The notes: generated by a model not told the origin, from the sequence alone. DNA of 64,000 nt from Polaribacter vadi (GCF_018861005.1 NZ_JAHKQL010000008.1:186001-250000), one strand, 5' to 3'. Shown: positions 36,319-45,216, counted from the stretch's first letter. Numbers and translations are program-made.

Positions 36319-37293
36319 ATGAGAATAATTACATTAGATGATTTTATTGATACTTATTTTAAAATACACCAAAGAGGAAGTAAATTTTTCTTATCCAAAT
36401 TTACCTTTAATGAAGAGAATAGAACTAAAAGTGCATTTAGTAATACTCAATCTCAATCTTCTTATTTTTGGTCGATCCCAAAAGTTAATAAACGTTGGAA
36501 TAAATTAATTACAGGAAATGAAAACACAAATTACCAAAATTTTTTAGTTACTGATTTTCTTAAGGATAAAAAAAACTTAAAACTGCTTTCACTAGGTTCA
36601 GGTTTGTGCAATAAGGAAATTTATCTTGCTGAGCATAATGATATATTTAAAGAGGTTATTTGTGTTGATATTGCAGAAAATTTATTAAATCAGGCTAGAA
36701 TTAAAGCAAATTCTAAAAACTTAAAAAACATAAAATTTTTCGCTAAAAATATTGATTCTTTTGAATTTAAAGAAAATGATTTTGATATCATCTTATTTAA
36801 CTCTTCACTCCATCATTTTAAAGATGTTGAAAATTTATTATCAAGTAAAATTAAACATTCTTTAAAACCTAAAGGCTATTTGATAATTAATGAATTTGTA
36901 GGTGCTAATAGGCATCAATTTTCTTCAGAACAAATAAAGGCAATCAATAAGGGTATTAAAATAATTCCAAAGAAATTCAGAACAAGATTTAGAAGTAAAT
37001 TATATAAAAACAAATATAGAGGTGTTGGTCTTTTAAGAATGATCCTTGCAGATCCTTCTGAATGTATAGATTCTGAAAATATAATTCCAGCTATTCATAA
37101 GAATTTTAAAATTATTATCGAAAAACCATATGGTGGAAATTTGTTAATGAGTGTTTTAAGAGATATATCCCATCATTTTTATGAGCTAAATGATGAAAAA
37201 GAAATGATATTAAACAACCTTTTTTTATTAGAAGATGATTATTTAAAAAAAAATAAATCTGATTTTATTTTCGGAATTTATGAAAACTATTAA
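36319..37293 (+). CDS. Class I SAM-dependent methyltransferase
   Basis: A 324-residue protein with the Rossmann-type SAM site LKLLSLGSGLCNKEIYLAE (about residues 92-110), VICVDIAENLLNQA at strand 2, and NDFDIILFNSSLHHFKDVENLL at motif IV. The first 85 residues (including TFNEENRTKSAFSNTQSQSSYFW) and the helical tail are not recognisable. The substrate is unknown; the LHHF motif is common in small-molecule and polyketide or glycolipid methyltransferases. It is a single gene, followed 31 bp later by the CYTH gene. Confidence 0.8.
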   Translation: MRIITLDDFIDTYFKIHQRGSKFFLSKFTFNEENRTKSAFSNTQSQSSYFWSIPKVNKRWNKLITGNENTNYQNFLVTDFLKDKKNLKLLSLGSGLCNKEIYLAEHNDIFKEVICVDIAENLLNQARIKANSKNLKNIKFFAKNIDSFEFKENDFDIILFNSSLHHFKDVENLLSSKIKHSLKPKGYLIINEFVGANRHQFSSEQIKAINKGIKIIPKKFRTRFRSKLYKNKYRGVGLLRMILADPSECIDSENIIPAIHKNFKIIIEKPYGGNLLMSVLRDISHHFYELNDEKEMILNNLFLLEDDYLKKNKSDFIFGIYENY

Positions 37294-37324
37294 TCAATTT
37301 TCAACATAATTAATAATAAGATAA

Positions 37325-37801
37325 ATGAGTTTAGAAATAGAAAGAAAATTTTTGGTGATAAATGACGAATTTAAATCTGAAGCTTATCAAAAAAAAACGA
37401 TAAAACAAGGATATTTAAATTCTGATAAAAACAGAACTGTTAGAGTTAGAATTGCTGATGACAAAGCATTTTTAACCATAAAAGGAAAAACAAATTCTTC
37501 TGGTACTACACGTTTTGAATGGGAAAAAGAAATTGATAAAAACGAAGCTGAAGAATTACTTTTATTATGTGAGCCTTCTATTATTGATAAAACTCGTTTT
37601 TTAGTAAAAAGCGAACATCATACTTATGAAGTTGATGAATTTTATGGTGATAATGATGGTTTAATTGTTGCAGAAATTGAACTAAATTCAGAAAATGAGT
37701 CTTTTAAAAAACCTAATTGGTTAGGCAAAGAAGTTACTGGAAACATCAAATATTACAACTCGAGTATCAGTCAAAACCCTTTTAAAAATTGGTTTTTATA
37801 A
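37325..37801 (+). CDS. CYTH domain protein (inorganic triphosphatase-like)
   Basis: A 158-residue single-domain CYTH protein with the N-terminal ExExK signature LEIERKFLV, then RTVRVRIADDKAFLTIKGKT, RFEWEKEI, KTRFLV, YEVDEFYGDNDGLIVAEIEL. Alternating basic and acidic strands form the triphosphate tunnel. In bacteria these usually hydrolyse tripolyphosphate or have unknown substrates. The stop overlaps the convergent hemolysin III-like gene by 6 bp. Confidence 0.92.
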   Translation: MSLEIERKFLVINDEFKSEAYQKKTIKQGYLNSDKNRTVRVRIADDKAFLTIKGKTNSSGTTRFEWEKEIDKNEAEELLLLCEPSIIDKTRFLVKSEHHTYEVDEFYGDNDGLIVAEIELNSENESFKKPNWLGKEVTGNIKYYNSSISQNPFKNWFL

Positions 37802-38434
37802 ATTATAAATTGCAAAAAAATGACTAAAACTGCCTAGCAACACAAAAAGATGAAAAATTGCGTGATTGTAGGGTATTTTTTTAATAGAATACAAAATTGC
37901 ACCCACAGAATAAAATACTCCACCAGCCACTAAATATTGAAAATTATCAGCAGAAATACTACTCATTAAGGGTTTAATAAAAAACATTACTTGCCAACCC
38001 ATAAGCAAATACATTGCAGTAGAAATTTTATCAAATCTACCTGTAAAAAACAACTTTAAAACAATACCTGTTAACGCAAAAAGCCAAACAAACAGAAACA
38101 TATACCATCCTAATTCAGAATCTAAACCCACCAAACAAAAAGGCGAATAACTACCAGCAATTAAAACATAAATAGCTGCATGATCAAAAATATTTAAGCG
38201 TCTTCTTTTCTTCGGATTTTTTGCTGCGTGATAAAAAGTAGAAGCCGCATACAAAATAATCATACTTAAACCATAAATAATAAAGCTACTTAATTTCCAA
38301 AAATCTTCAAAATTAAGAGATTTTATTACTAAAAAAGGAAAAGCTACAACACTTAAAAACAATCCAAAACCGTGAGAAATTATATTTAATTTCTCTTCTT
38401 TACTGCTATATAGGTGATTTAAATTCTCGCTCAT
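37796..38434 (-). CDS. trhA: Hemolysin III/PAQR family membrane protein
   Basis: A protein of 212 residues with seven hydrophobic segments. The family marks are EEKLNIISHGFGLFLSVVAFP near the N-terminus, STFYHAAKNPKKRRRLNIFDHAAIYVLIAGSYSPFCL with the conserved SxxxH and DH, and the C-terminal HAIFHLFVLLGSFSHFFAI with HxxxH. Members act in membrane-fluidity homeostasis. Its start lies 29 bp inside the upstream plsC, so the two are coupled. Length is normal. Confidence 0.92.
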   Translation of the reverse strand: MSENLNHLYSSKEEKLNIISHGFGLFLSVVAFPFLVIKSLNFEDFWKLSSFIIYGLSMIILYAASTFYHAAKNPKKRRRLNIFDHAAIYVLIAGSYSPFCLVGLDSELGWYMFLFVWLFALTGIVLKLFFTGRFDKISTAMYLLMGWQVMFFIKPLMSSISADNFQYLVAGGVFYSVGAILYSIKKIPYNHAIFHLFVLLGSFSHFFAIYNL

Positions 38435-39197
38435 TATTAGGTCTGTTTGTGTCTTTCATAAATTTTTTGTCGTTTATTAAATCATCATACATTAAATCGA
38501 AAGTTTGTTGTTTTAAACGCTCTACATCTTCCATTTTTAAATCTTTGGTTTCAATAAATTTATGTTGATGAATTCTAAAAACTCCTGGAGATCCTTTAAA
38601 AAAATCCCAAGAAAAAAGTCTCTTACAATCGTAATAAATTTGTGGTACAATTGGCATTCCGAATTCGATTGCCAAACTAAAAGCTCCCTTTTTAAAAGGG
38701 GCTAAAACTTTGTTTTCAGTTGGCACTAATCCTTCAGGAAAAATAGCCATACTTGTACCATTCTGTAATTTCTTTTTAGCCAATTCAAATACTTGTTTTC
38801 TACTTTTAGGGTCGCTTCTATCTACCATAATAACTACCTTTTTATAGAAAAAACCAAAGATTGGTATTTTTACAAACTCTTTTTTACCTACAAAAACAAT
38901 TGGATTTTTACTGAGAACAACTAACACAAAAGGATCCATTAACGAAGTATGATTTGGACAAAACATATAACTTTTGTTTCTTTCTATTACTTGATCGTTT
39001 TGTATTTTTAAACGAAAACCCATTCCGTAAATTAATACTTTAGACCAAATTCTAACCATTTTCCAAAAGGTAGGATAGTAAGATTCTTTTGCTGTTAATA
39101 CAAACAAAAATGGTAGCATCAACAAAATTGTTATTACCATTAAAATGTAAAACCAAGCGCGCCAAATTAATAGAAAAGGTATTTTTAAATACTTCAT
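38406..39197 (-). CDS. plsC: 1-acyl-sn-glycerol-3-phosphate acyltransferase-like (PlsC)
   Basis: About 263 residues from the ATG at 39197 (MKYLKIPFLLIWRAWFYIL). Earlier starts at 39203 and a TTG at 39206 are open but would crowd the -7 box at 39204-39211. It has an N-terminal membrane helix, then the acyltransferase motif NHTSLMDPF (HX4D) near residue 80 and FPEG near 155. It acylates lysophosphatidate in phospholipid synthesis; the exact substrate is an inference. It is the first gene of an operon with trhA. Confidence 0.9.
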   Translation of the reverse strand: MKYLKIPFLLIWRAWFYILMVITILLMLPFLFVLTAKESYYPTFWKMVRIWSKVLIYGMGFRLKIQNDQVIERNKSYMFCPNHTSLMDPFVLVVLSKNPIVFVGKKEFVKIPIFGFFYKKVVIMVDRSDPKSRKQVFELAKKKLQNGTSMAIFPEGLVPTENKVLAPFKKGAFSLAIEFGMPIVPQIYYDCKRLFSWDFFKGSPGVFRIHQHKFIETKDLKMEDVERLKQQTFDLMYDDLINDKKFMKDTNRPNNEREFKSPI

Positions 39198-39203
39198 AAA
39201 CAT

Positions 39204-39211
39204 CAAAAATA
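39204..39211 (-). promoter_or_regulatory. -7 box (TATTTTTG) of plsC
   Basis: The minus strand reads TATTTTTG, matching TAnnTTTG, directly in front of the ATG at 39203 and 6 bp before the preferred ATG at 39197. The mRNA would be leaderless or nearly so. Confidence 0.5.
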
Positions 39212-39229
39212 CTAATATTCTTTTGTTTA

Positions 39230-39259
39230 TTGATTTTATAAATCAAAACCTTATTTTTG
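39230..39259 (+). promoter_or_regulatory. trpS promoter, TTG-N19-TATTTTTG
   Basis: TTG at 39230-39232 and TATTTTTG at 39252-39259 are separated by 19 bp, the textbook Bacteroidota -33/-7 arrangement. The start point would be near 39265, leaving a leader of about 54 nt before the trpS ATG. Confidence 0.75.
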
Positions 39260-39266
39260 CGCTCTT

Positions 39267-39293
39267 AAAGTGTTTTTTATAACACACTTTTTT
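39267..39293 (+). promoter_or_regulatory. Terminator-like hairpin in the trpS leader
   Basis: AAAGTGTT (39267-39274) can pair with AACACACTTT (39281-39290) with a 2-nt bulge, followed by three more T residues. It sits between the promoter and the trpS start. It could be an attenuator or a processing element; the stem is AT-rich and weak. Confidence 0.35.
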
Positions 39294-39318
39294 AATTTTA
39301 TCTTAAAATTATAAGTAA

Positions 39319-40287
39319 ATGTCAAGAATTTTAACTGGAGTTCAAAGTACAGGAACACCACATTTAGGAAATTTATTAGGTGCTATTTTACCTGCTATAA
39401 AAATGGCTAATAGCCCAGAAAATGAATCTTTTATTTTTATAGCAGATATGCATTCTTTAACGCAAATTAAAGATGGAGATTTATTAAGAGAAAACACTTA
39501 TAGTGTTGCTGCTACTTGGCTTGCTTGTGGTTTAGATATTAACAAAACTATATTTTACAGACAAAGTGATATACCACAAGTAACAGAATTAACGTGGTAT
39601 TTAAGCTGTTTTTTTCCTTATCAAAGATTAACTTTAGCTCACGGTTTTAAAGACAAAGCAGACAGACTTGCAGATGTAAATGCTGGTTTATTTACTTACC
39701 CAATGTTAATGGCTGCAGATATTTTATTGTATGATGCAGAAATTGTACCTGTAGGTAAAGATCAATTGCAACATTTAGAAATGACTAGAGATGTTGCCAA
39801 TCGTTTTAATAACATTGTTGGTAAAACATTAGTTGCACCAGAAGCTAAGATTCAAGAAAATACAAAATTAGTACCTGGTATTGATGGCGAAAAAATGAGT
39901 AAATCTAGAAATAACATTATTAATATTTTTTTAGCAGATAAAAAGCTAAGAAAACAAGTAATGTCTATTAAAACGGATAGCAAAGGTTTAGAAGAACCCA
40001 AAAACCCTGATACTGATAATATTTTTGCACTTTATAAATTATTAGCTTCTGATGATCAAATTGCTGAAATGAGAGCAAATTACGAAGGTGGAAATTATGG
40101 TTATGGACATGCAAAACAAGCTTTGTACGAATTAATTCTAGAAAAATTTGCTACAATTAGAGAACGTTACAATCATTTTATGGAAAACAAAAATGAAATT
40201 GACGAAGCGTTAACTATAGGTGCTGAAAAAGCAACTTTGGTAGCTAACGATGTTTTAAAAAGAGTAAGAGGAAAAATAGGATATTAA
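39319..40287 (+). CDS. trpS: Tryptophanyl-tRNA synthetase
   Basis: A 322-residue class I aminoacyl-tRNA synthetase. It has the N-terminal SRILTGVQSTGTPHLGNLLGA with the HIGH-like HLGN (near residue 15), YPMLMAADILLYDAEIVPVGKDQLQHLEMTRD, and the KMSKS loop in GEKMSKSRNN (near 195). Length is normal. It is a single-gene transcript with an exact-spacing promoter and a strong terminator. Confidence 0.96.
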   Translation: MSRILTGVQSTGTPHLGNLLGAILPAIKMANSPENESFIFIADMHSLTQIKDGDLLRENTYSVAATWLACGLDINKTIFYRQSDIPQVTELTWYLSCFFPYQRLTLAHGFKDKADRLADVNAGLFTYPMLMAADILLYDAEIVPVGKDQLQHLEMTRDVANRFNNIVGKTLVAPEAKIQENTKLVPGIDGEKMSKSRNNIINIFLADKKLRKQVMSIKTDSKGLEEPKNPDTDNIFALYKLLASDDQIAEMRANYEGGNYGYGHAKQALYELILEKFATIRERYNHFMENKNEIDEALTIGAEKATLVANDVLKRVRGKIGY

Positions 40288-40303
40288 ATTATATATCACC
40301 AAC

Positions 40304-40333
40304 AAAAAATGCCGCTAAAAAGCGGCATTTTTT
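40304..40333. terminator. Terminator between trpS and the DUF1761 gene
   Basis: A perfect 13-bp stem, AAAAAATGCCGCT and AGCGGCATTTTTT, with a 4-nt loop starts 17 bp after the trpS stop. A- and T-runs on both sides suit both convergent genes. Confidence 0.92.
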
Positions 40334-40351
40334 ATGTGTAATTATTTTTTT

Positions 40352-40849
40352 CTATAACCATTGACAGATAATTCCTCCCATAATTGCAAGGGTAACAATC
40401 CAATACCCTGCATTTATAGCTACATATTTTAGCGTTTTCTTTTCAAACATTGCTATTATAGATAAAACTGGCAATACAAAAAACAGCCCAGACATTACTC
40501 CATGTATTGCTCCATGTCTAAAGTTTCTAAAACGATCTCCATAATTCGCAATAAAATCTTTAAAATAGGTAAATGCTTCACCTGTTTCATCATTAAAACC
40601 AGGCTCATTTACCAAAGTTTGGAAAATACCCATTTGATGTATAACTATAAATTGTAAAAAGAAAGCAACAATAAGACTAAAAATGTAACTCAATATAAAA
40701 ATCTTAGCCATATTTTGGCCTTCTAAAGATTCTTTTGTGAAGCCCATTTCGTTCATCCAAGCATTACCAAATAATGGTCCATACCAAAGAAAACCAATAA
40801 ACATTGGTACAATTGCTGCAATAAATAAGATGTAAAAATTCATTTCCAT
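40352..40849 (-). CDS. DUF1761 family membrane protein
   Basis: A protein of 165 residues from the ATG at 40849 (MEMNFYILFIAAIVPMFIGFLWYGPLFGNAWMNEMGF). FLWYGPLFGxxWM is the signature of DUF1761, and four hydrophobic segments are present. Earlier in-frame starts (ATG at 40873, TTG at 40885) are unlikely because a -7 box lies at 40874-40881. The long loop is richer in Gly/Asn/acidic residues, with HGAIHGVMSGLFFVLPV near the end. Function unknown. Confidence 0.85.
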   Translation of the reverse strand: MEMNFYILFIAAIVPMFIGFLWYGPLFGNAWMNEMGFTKESLEGQNMAKIFILSYIFSLIVAFFLQFIVIHQMGIFQTLVNEPGFNDETGEAFTYFKDFIANYGDRFRNFRHGAIHGVMSGLFFVLPVLSIIAMFEKKTLKYVAINAGYWIVTLAIMGGIICQWL

Positions 40850-40873
40850 GATAAAAAAGTTTTGGTTTAACAT

Positions 40874-40881
40874 CAAATATA
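40874..40881 (-). promoter_or_regulatory. -7 box (TATATTTG) of the DUF1761 gene
   Basis: The minus strand reads TATATTTG, an exact TAnnTTTG match, 24 bp before the preferred ATG at 40849. This supports the shorter protein. Confidence 0.5.
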
Positions 40882-40919
40882 ACAAAATAGCATTATGATT
40901 ATAAGCTTGTTATAAATTT

Positions 40920-42515
40920 TTATTTAAAGAATATTTTTGATGTTCCGTAATTTACCTCTTTACCTACAACCTTTAAGAATAATACTCCTGGGTCTACTTT
41001 AACACTAAATTGAATTTTATTTTCGCCTTCATTTAGCCTTTCTTTAACTGAATAAATTTCTTTACCAGTAATATCAAATAAATAAACATTTACTTCTGTT
41101 TCTTTAATACTATTTAATAAAAGGTTTACATTTCCTTTTGATGGATTTGGATAAGCCACAAAATTTAAATCTTCTTTTTTATAATTATCACTTATACCAA
41201 GAACATCATCAACAGTAATAGAGACAGATTCTTGAAATACACATGTGTTTCCTGCTCCTTTTATTTCTACAATATAATCACCAGAATTAGCTATGCTTAC
41301 ATCATTAAAAACTAATGTCTTAGAAGTAGATACAACTGAATTTAAATTATCTTTTCTATACCATTTATATTCTATTAAATCTGATGTTTCTAAACCATAA
41401 GCATCTGAATAATTAGGGATTCCTAAATTAAAAGTAGCAGTTTTAATAGCGGAAGCAGTAACAGTTACACTTACATTATCACCAGAATTTGCACTAATAT
41501 CAGTAAGAGGTAAAATGTTTAACTGTTCAGAAATTATTGCTGTATTATTATTACTTTGCCCTATAGTTTCATTTCCATTGATAGTACCTAAAGGTAATGG
41601 AATTCCATAATTATTAGAGATTACACCTAAGTTTTCTAAACTACCTCCATTTATACTACCACCAATTAAAGTAGCAGTTGTTGGTATATTATTCTGGGCT
41701 TCTATTGCATCTGAACATCCATCATTATCTGAATCTGTATCTCTACTATTAATTAACCCATCATTATCTGTATCTAATTCTATAGCTTCCCAAATTTTAC
41801 CAGAAGTACTCAAATAGTCAGAAATTATAACTTTATCTAAATACATAATACTTGCAACACCATAACCTTCGTCTTCATCTGCCAGTGCAACAGGAGCTAT
41901 AATACCTCCATTATCAAAATCATAATTTAAATTAGTATCTAAATCTGGGTCATTACCAATAGTATGTTTTGCAGTTGTTTGAATAAATTTTATGCCATTT
42001 TCAGTATTTTCAAACCTTATTCTTACTGCTTTAACATATTCTAAACCCAAAAATGGGACCCAAAACTCATCACCATGACTTAAATCTGGAGGAAGAATAA
42101 AATATACAGATGTATCTACTAAAACCCAAGAACCATTAATCGTTATTACTATACCCTCATTTTTTAGAGAATGGAGGTTTCTAAAGCCTTCATCATTATC
42201 TAAAATACCATCATTATCATCATCTAAATCTAAAATATCAGAAACACCATCTAAATCTGTATCTAAATCTGAAACTTTATATACAGTGGTTTTAGGTAAT
42301 TTTAAAGAATCTGATTTACTAAAATTTCTAGAATCTAGTATTTTAGCTTTTGATATTTTAGTTGTCGAAAAGCAGAAAAAAGGAGATATTGATAATAAGA
42401 AAATTATCAATTTAAGATTTAAGTTTATTAAAAACTTTTTGTGTTTATAACTAATTTTTAATTTCAAAAAATTAATAAATACAGTTTTACCTGTATAACT
42501 AAATGCAATTTTCAT
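40920..42515 (-). CDS. T9SS cargo protein with calcium-binding Asp repeats
   Basis: A secreted protein of 531 residues. A long basic N-terminus precedes a hydrophobic signal (LKLIIFLLSISPFFCFS, near 40-52). Two thrombospondin type 3-like acidic blocks follow: DLDTDLDGVSDILDLDDDNDGILDNDEG near 85 and ELDTDNDGLINSRDTDSDNDGCSDA near 250; both should bind Ca2+. An Ig-like or PKD-type region comes next, with YKWYRKDN and GDYIVEIKGAG. The C-terminus (VAYPNPSKGNVNLLLNSIKETEVNVYLFDITGKEIYSV) is a type A T9SS sorting domain. It is probably a surface adhesin. It is a single gene with a -7 box 53 bp upstream. Confidence 0.88.
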   Translation of the reverse strand: MKIAFSYTGKTVFINFLKLKISYKHKKFLINLNLKLIIFLLSISPFFCFSTTKISKAKILDSRNFSKSDSLKLPKTTVYKVSDLDTDLDGVSDILDLDDDNDGILDNDEGFRNLHSLKNEGIVITINGSWVLVDTSVYFILPPDLSHGDEFWVPFLGLEYVKAVRIRFENTENGIKFIQTTAKHTIGNDPDLDTNLNYDFDNGGIIAPVALADEDEGYGVASIMYLDKVIISDYLSTSGKIWEAIELDTDNDGLINSRDTDSDNDGCSDAIEAQNNIPTTATLIGGSINGGSLENLGVISNNYGIPLPLGTINGNETIGQSNNNTAIISEQLNILPLTDISANSGDNVSVTVTASAIKTATFNLGIPNYSDAYGLETSDLIEYKWYRKDNLNSVVSTSKTLVFNDVSIANSGDYIVEIKGAGNTCVFQESVSITVDDVLGISDNYKKEDLNFVAYPNPSKGNVNLLLNSIKETEVNVYLFDITGKEIYSVKERLNEGENKIQFSVKVDPGVLFLKVVGKEVNYGTSKIFFK

Positions 42516-42568
42516 AATGGGGGGATTATGGTGATAAAAAACAATATTAACCTTTTTATTTTAAAAGG

Positions 42569-42576
42569 CAAAATTA
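42569..42576 (-). promoter_or_regulatory. -7 box (TAATTTTG) of the T9SS cargo gene
   Basis: The minus strand reads TAATTTTG, fitting TAnnTTTG, 53 bp before the ATG at 42515. The 17-bp inverted repeat at 42623-42681 begins about 47 bp further upstream. Confidence 0.45.
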
Positions 42577-42622
42577 CAGCAGTTAACAAACCACACTAAA
42601 CAGCATAATATTAGTAAGTTAC

Positions 42623-42681
42623 AATTACATTTAGTAACACATTATTAAAACTAAACAATAACACTGTTACTAAATGTAATT
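42623..42681. repeat. Perfect 17-bp inverted repeat with 25-nt loop
   Basis: AATTACATTTAGTAACA (42623-42639) and its exact complement TGTTACTAAATGTAATT (42665-42681) flank a 25-nt AT-rich loop. It is not followed by a T-run on either strand, so it is not an intrinsic terminator. It lies upstream of the T9SS cargo gene and 96 bp after the stop of the DUF4837 gene. The arms contain GTAACA/TGTTAC, and a related GTAAGTTAC lies beside them at 42614-42622. It may be a regulator site or an mRNA structure. Confidence 0.8.
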
Positions 42682-42776
42682 AATAAAACAAAAAAACTTT
42701 AAAACTATATCTATTTATATTTTTTACAAAAAGAACAATATTTTTTGTTATTTTTATAAAAAAAACAAAAAACCAC

Positions 42777-43754
42777 TTATATTTTCATAGATTTTGCAAT
42801 TGCTTCTAACTCAAACAAGAAAGCTCTTTTACTTACAGAAGGTGCATAAGTAAACCCTTCAAAAACAATTAACCTATTATTTTTTTCATCGATAATAGTG
42901 TAATTTAAAAATGGACCTGCCATAAAATCGTCTTTTACTTCCCATTTACCACGAGTTTCATAGGCTTTTTTACCATCAATTTCAGCATCGAAAGTAAAAG
43001 GCGTGTAGGCTTTTTCTGTTATCATATACATCCCTTCTTTAGAACCAGGAATGTATTTTTTACCAATTCTATTTCTAATGGCTACAATGCTATCAGAAAC
43101 AGTTTCTTTATCTTCTAAAGGTACTGAATAAACCAAAATATTATTGCTACCCGATTTTGCTATTCCACTTGTTAAATGGTTACGTAACCATAAAAACTCT
43201 CCTGTATCATCTACTTTATTAAATTTATCTGGTATTGTTAAAGAAATTCCAAGATTTTTCAATGTTAAAAACTGAGAATCATCTAGTCTATCTTTATAAA
43301 AAATGTTTTTTGTAAAATTGATATCAGCATCTAAAAATATTCTTCTTATTTCCATTTTACGATCTTGAAGAATTTTTATAATACTAGTATCGTCTTTTGC
43401 TTGAATATAGACAATTGTTTGTGGTTTTGCATACACATTCTTTTTAACCGTAAAGTTTTCTGTATCACCCTCGTTAATTATTAAAATGTTTCTGCTGGCT
43501 TTCATCATAGAACTAAAACCATTTGGCGCAACTTGAGATACAGATAAAATTGGTTCTGGTTGTGGCAAACCTACTTGTAATTCGCCAAAAGAATTTCTTA
43601 TTTCTGAGCCAACATCTCCTGTCCAATCGCTAATTTTTGCAACGACCATCACTTTATTAATCTTACCTATAGATTCTCTTAAAATCATTTTATCATTCCC
43701 TACACAAGAAGATAGTAAAATCGTTAAGGTTAGTATTGAAAGTATTTTTTTCAT
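42777..43754 (-). CDS. DUF4837 family lipoprotein
   Basis: A protein of 325 residues with a lipoprotein signal (MKKILSILTLTILLSSCVGN, Cys at 17). The body carries DUF4837-like segments: RESIGKINKVMVVAKISDWTGDVGSEIRNSFGELQVGLPQPEPILSVSQVAP, GFSSMMKASRNILII, and GEFLWLRNHLTSG. It is a common Bacteroidota envelope lipoprotein of unknown function. It is the last gene before the 261-bp gap with the inverted repeat, and follows mltD on the same strand with 108 bp between. Confidence 0.88.
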   Translation of the reverse strand: MKKILSILTLTILLSSCVGNDKMILRESIGKINKVMVVAKISDWTGDVGSEIRNSFGELQVGLPQPEPILSVSQVAPNGFSSMMKASRNILIINEGDTENFTVKKNVYAKPQTIVYIQAKDDTSIIKILQDRKMEIRRIFLDADINFTKNIFYKDRLDDSQFLTLKNLGISLTIPDKFNKVDDTGEFLWLRNHLTSGIAKSGSNNILVYSVPLEDKETVSDSIVAIRNRIGKKYIPGSKEGMYMITEKAYTPFTFDAEIDGKKAYETRGKWEVKDDFMAGPFLNYTIIDEKNNRLIVFEGFTYAPSVSKRAFLFELEAIAKSMKI

Positions 43755-43862
43755 GAGATTCGTTTTTATGTATTTAAAGTTAGTTTTTCTTTTATTACCA
43801 AAAATTGTTCCATTTTTAACTAAATCAAAACAGATTACAATTTTACTATAAAAATAAAGAAT

Positions 43863-45173
43863 TTATCGAATTCTCTTAGGATAAATATAAAGTCTTTGAC
43901 CAATTTTTAAATTACTGGTTTTTAAACCATTCCATTGTTTAATATTACTAACTCTTACTCCGAATTTATTGGCAATTTTACCTAAATAATCTCCACTTTG
44001 TACTTTGTAACGAATACGTTTATCCATTTCAAAATACTTAGGTAAAGGTTTTTCTCTTTTAGCATCATCTAAATCTGCTAAAGCATATAATTCTTGTTCT
44101 TTATCTAAAAAGTCGATAATTTTATTTGATGGAAGCCTAACTGCATAATTACGATCTTTTATATGTGGAATTATATCTAACTTGTAAGCTGGATTTAAGA
44201 AAGATAAAACTTGTTCATCAACATTAATTGTTTCTGAAATCTGATCAAAAGAAATGGTTCTTTTTACTTGAATTGTATCTGTCTGAAAATTAAAAAACTT
44301 AGGTAATTCTGAATGAATATTATGCTCATTTGCATATTCAAAAATATACATAGTTGCATAAAAAGCTGGTACATAACCTGCTGTTTCTGTTGGCAAATAA
44401 GGTCTTATATTCCAATAATTTTTAAAACCTCCAGAACGTTTTATGGCTTTAGATACGTTTCCTGGACCAGAATTATAAGCTGCTAAAGCCAAATCCCAAT
44501 CTCCAAAAATTCTGTACAACTGACTTAAATATTTACAAGCTGCAATTGTAGATTTTACAGGGTCGTATCTTTCATCTACATAAGAACTTACTTTTAAATC
44601 GAACTGTTTTCCTGTGCCATACATAAATTGCCATAAACCAGAAGCACCAACTCTAGACCTTATTTTGGGTCTTAAAGCTGACTCTACAATAGCTAAATAT
44701 TTCATTTCTAAAGGAATGTCATATTGATCTAAATACTGCTCAAACATTGGAAAATAATACTTTGCTTTTGCCATTAAAGCTGGGTAATATTTTTTTCGAT
44801 ATTTAAGATAGCTATTAATCACCTTTTCTAAAGCAGGATTAAAAGCTAAGTTAAAAGGTGTTTTTTCGTTTAAACTAGCCAAACGAATCTTCATTAAATC
44901 TGTAGTTAATACTGGATTGTAATTGCCTTTTATATCCTTATCATCTATAACATATTCTAAAGTGTCTATTAAAGGTGAGCTGAATCTTTCATCTACCAAA
45001 AGACTATCTATAAGATTTAAATCATTATCTGTAAAAAATTCTTTAACAACAGGTGTTTTTATAGCTTCTTTAACAACAATTAAAGTGTCTATTTTTACAA
45101 TTGATACACTATCTGTTTCTTGTTGCGAAAAAGTAGCATTGGTAATTAAAAGGAATAAGAAAAGTTTCTTCAT
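43863..45173 (-). CDS. mltD: Membrane-bound lytic murein transglycosylase (MltD-like)
   Basis: A protein of 436 residues with a signal peptide (MKKLFLFLLITNATFS). The GH23 lysozyme-like domain carries the catalytic Glu in LAIVESALRPKIRSRVGASGLWQFMYGTGKQFDL (near 160-195) and LALAAYNSGPGNVSKAIK (near 230). A single C-terminal LysM follows (RYKVQSGDYLGKIANKFGVRVSNIKQWNGL near 390). It cleaves peptidoglycan glycan strands. MltD of E. coli has two LysM modules; here one is visible. It lies between DUF4837 and xth. Confidence 0.9.
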   Translation of the reverse strand: MKKLFLFLLITNATFSQQETDSVSIVKIDTLIVVKEAIKTPVVKEFFTDNDLNLIDSLLVDERFSSPLIDTLEYVIDDKDIKGNYNPVLTTDLMKIRLASLNEKTPFNLAFNPALEKVINSYLKYRKKYYPALMAKAKYYFPMFEQYLDQYDIPLEMKYLAIVESALRPKIRSRVGASGLWQFMYGTGKQFDLKVSSYVDERYDPVKSTIAACKYLSQLYRIFGDWDLALAAYNSGPGNVSKAIKRSGGFKNYWNIRPYLPTETAGYVPAFYATMYIFEYANEHNIHSELPKFFNFQTDTIQVKRTISFDQISETINVDEQVLSFLNPAYKLDIIPHIKDRNYAVRLPSNKIIDFLDKEQELYALADLDDAKREKPLPKYFEMDKRIRYKVQSGDYLGKIANKFGVRVSNIKQWNGLKTSNLKIGQRLYIYPKRIR

Positions 45174-45216
45174 TTATTTTTATAGGCTTCAAATCTGAGA
45201 AACCTTGTATTTTTTA

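Noticed and set aside
39267..39293. T-box riboswitch before trpS
   Set aside because: The leader of about 54 nt is too short and lacks the T-box sequence and specifier stem.
40920..42515. RTX or cadherin-type calcium toxin
   Set aside because: The Asp repeats are thrombospondin type 3-like and the protein ends in a T9SS sorting domain; no RTX nonapeptides or type I secretion genes are present.
42623..42681. Intrinsic terminator for the DUF4837 gene
   Set aside because: No T-run follows the stem on the minus strand and the loop is long (25 nt), so it does not meet the usual form.
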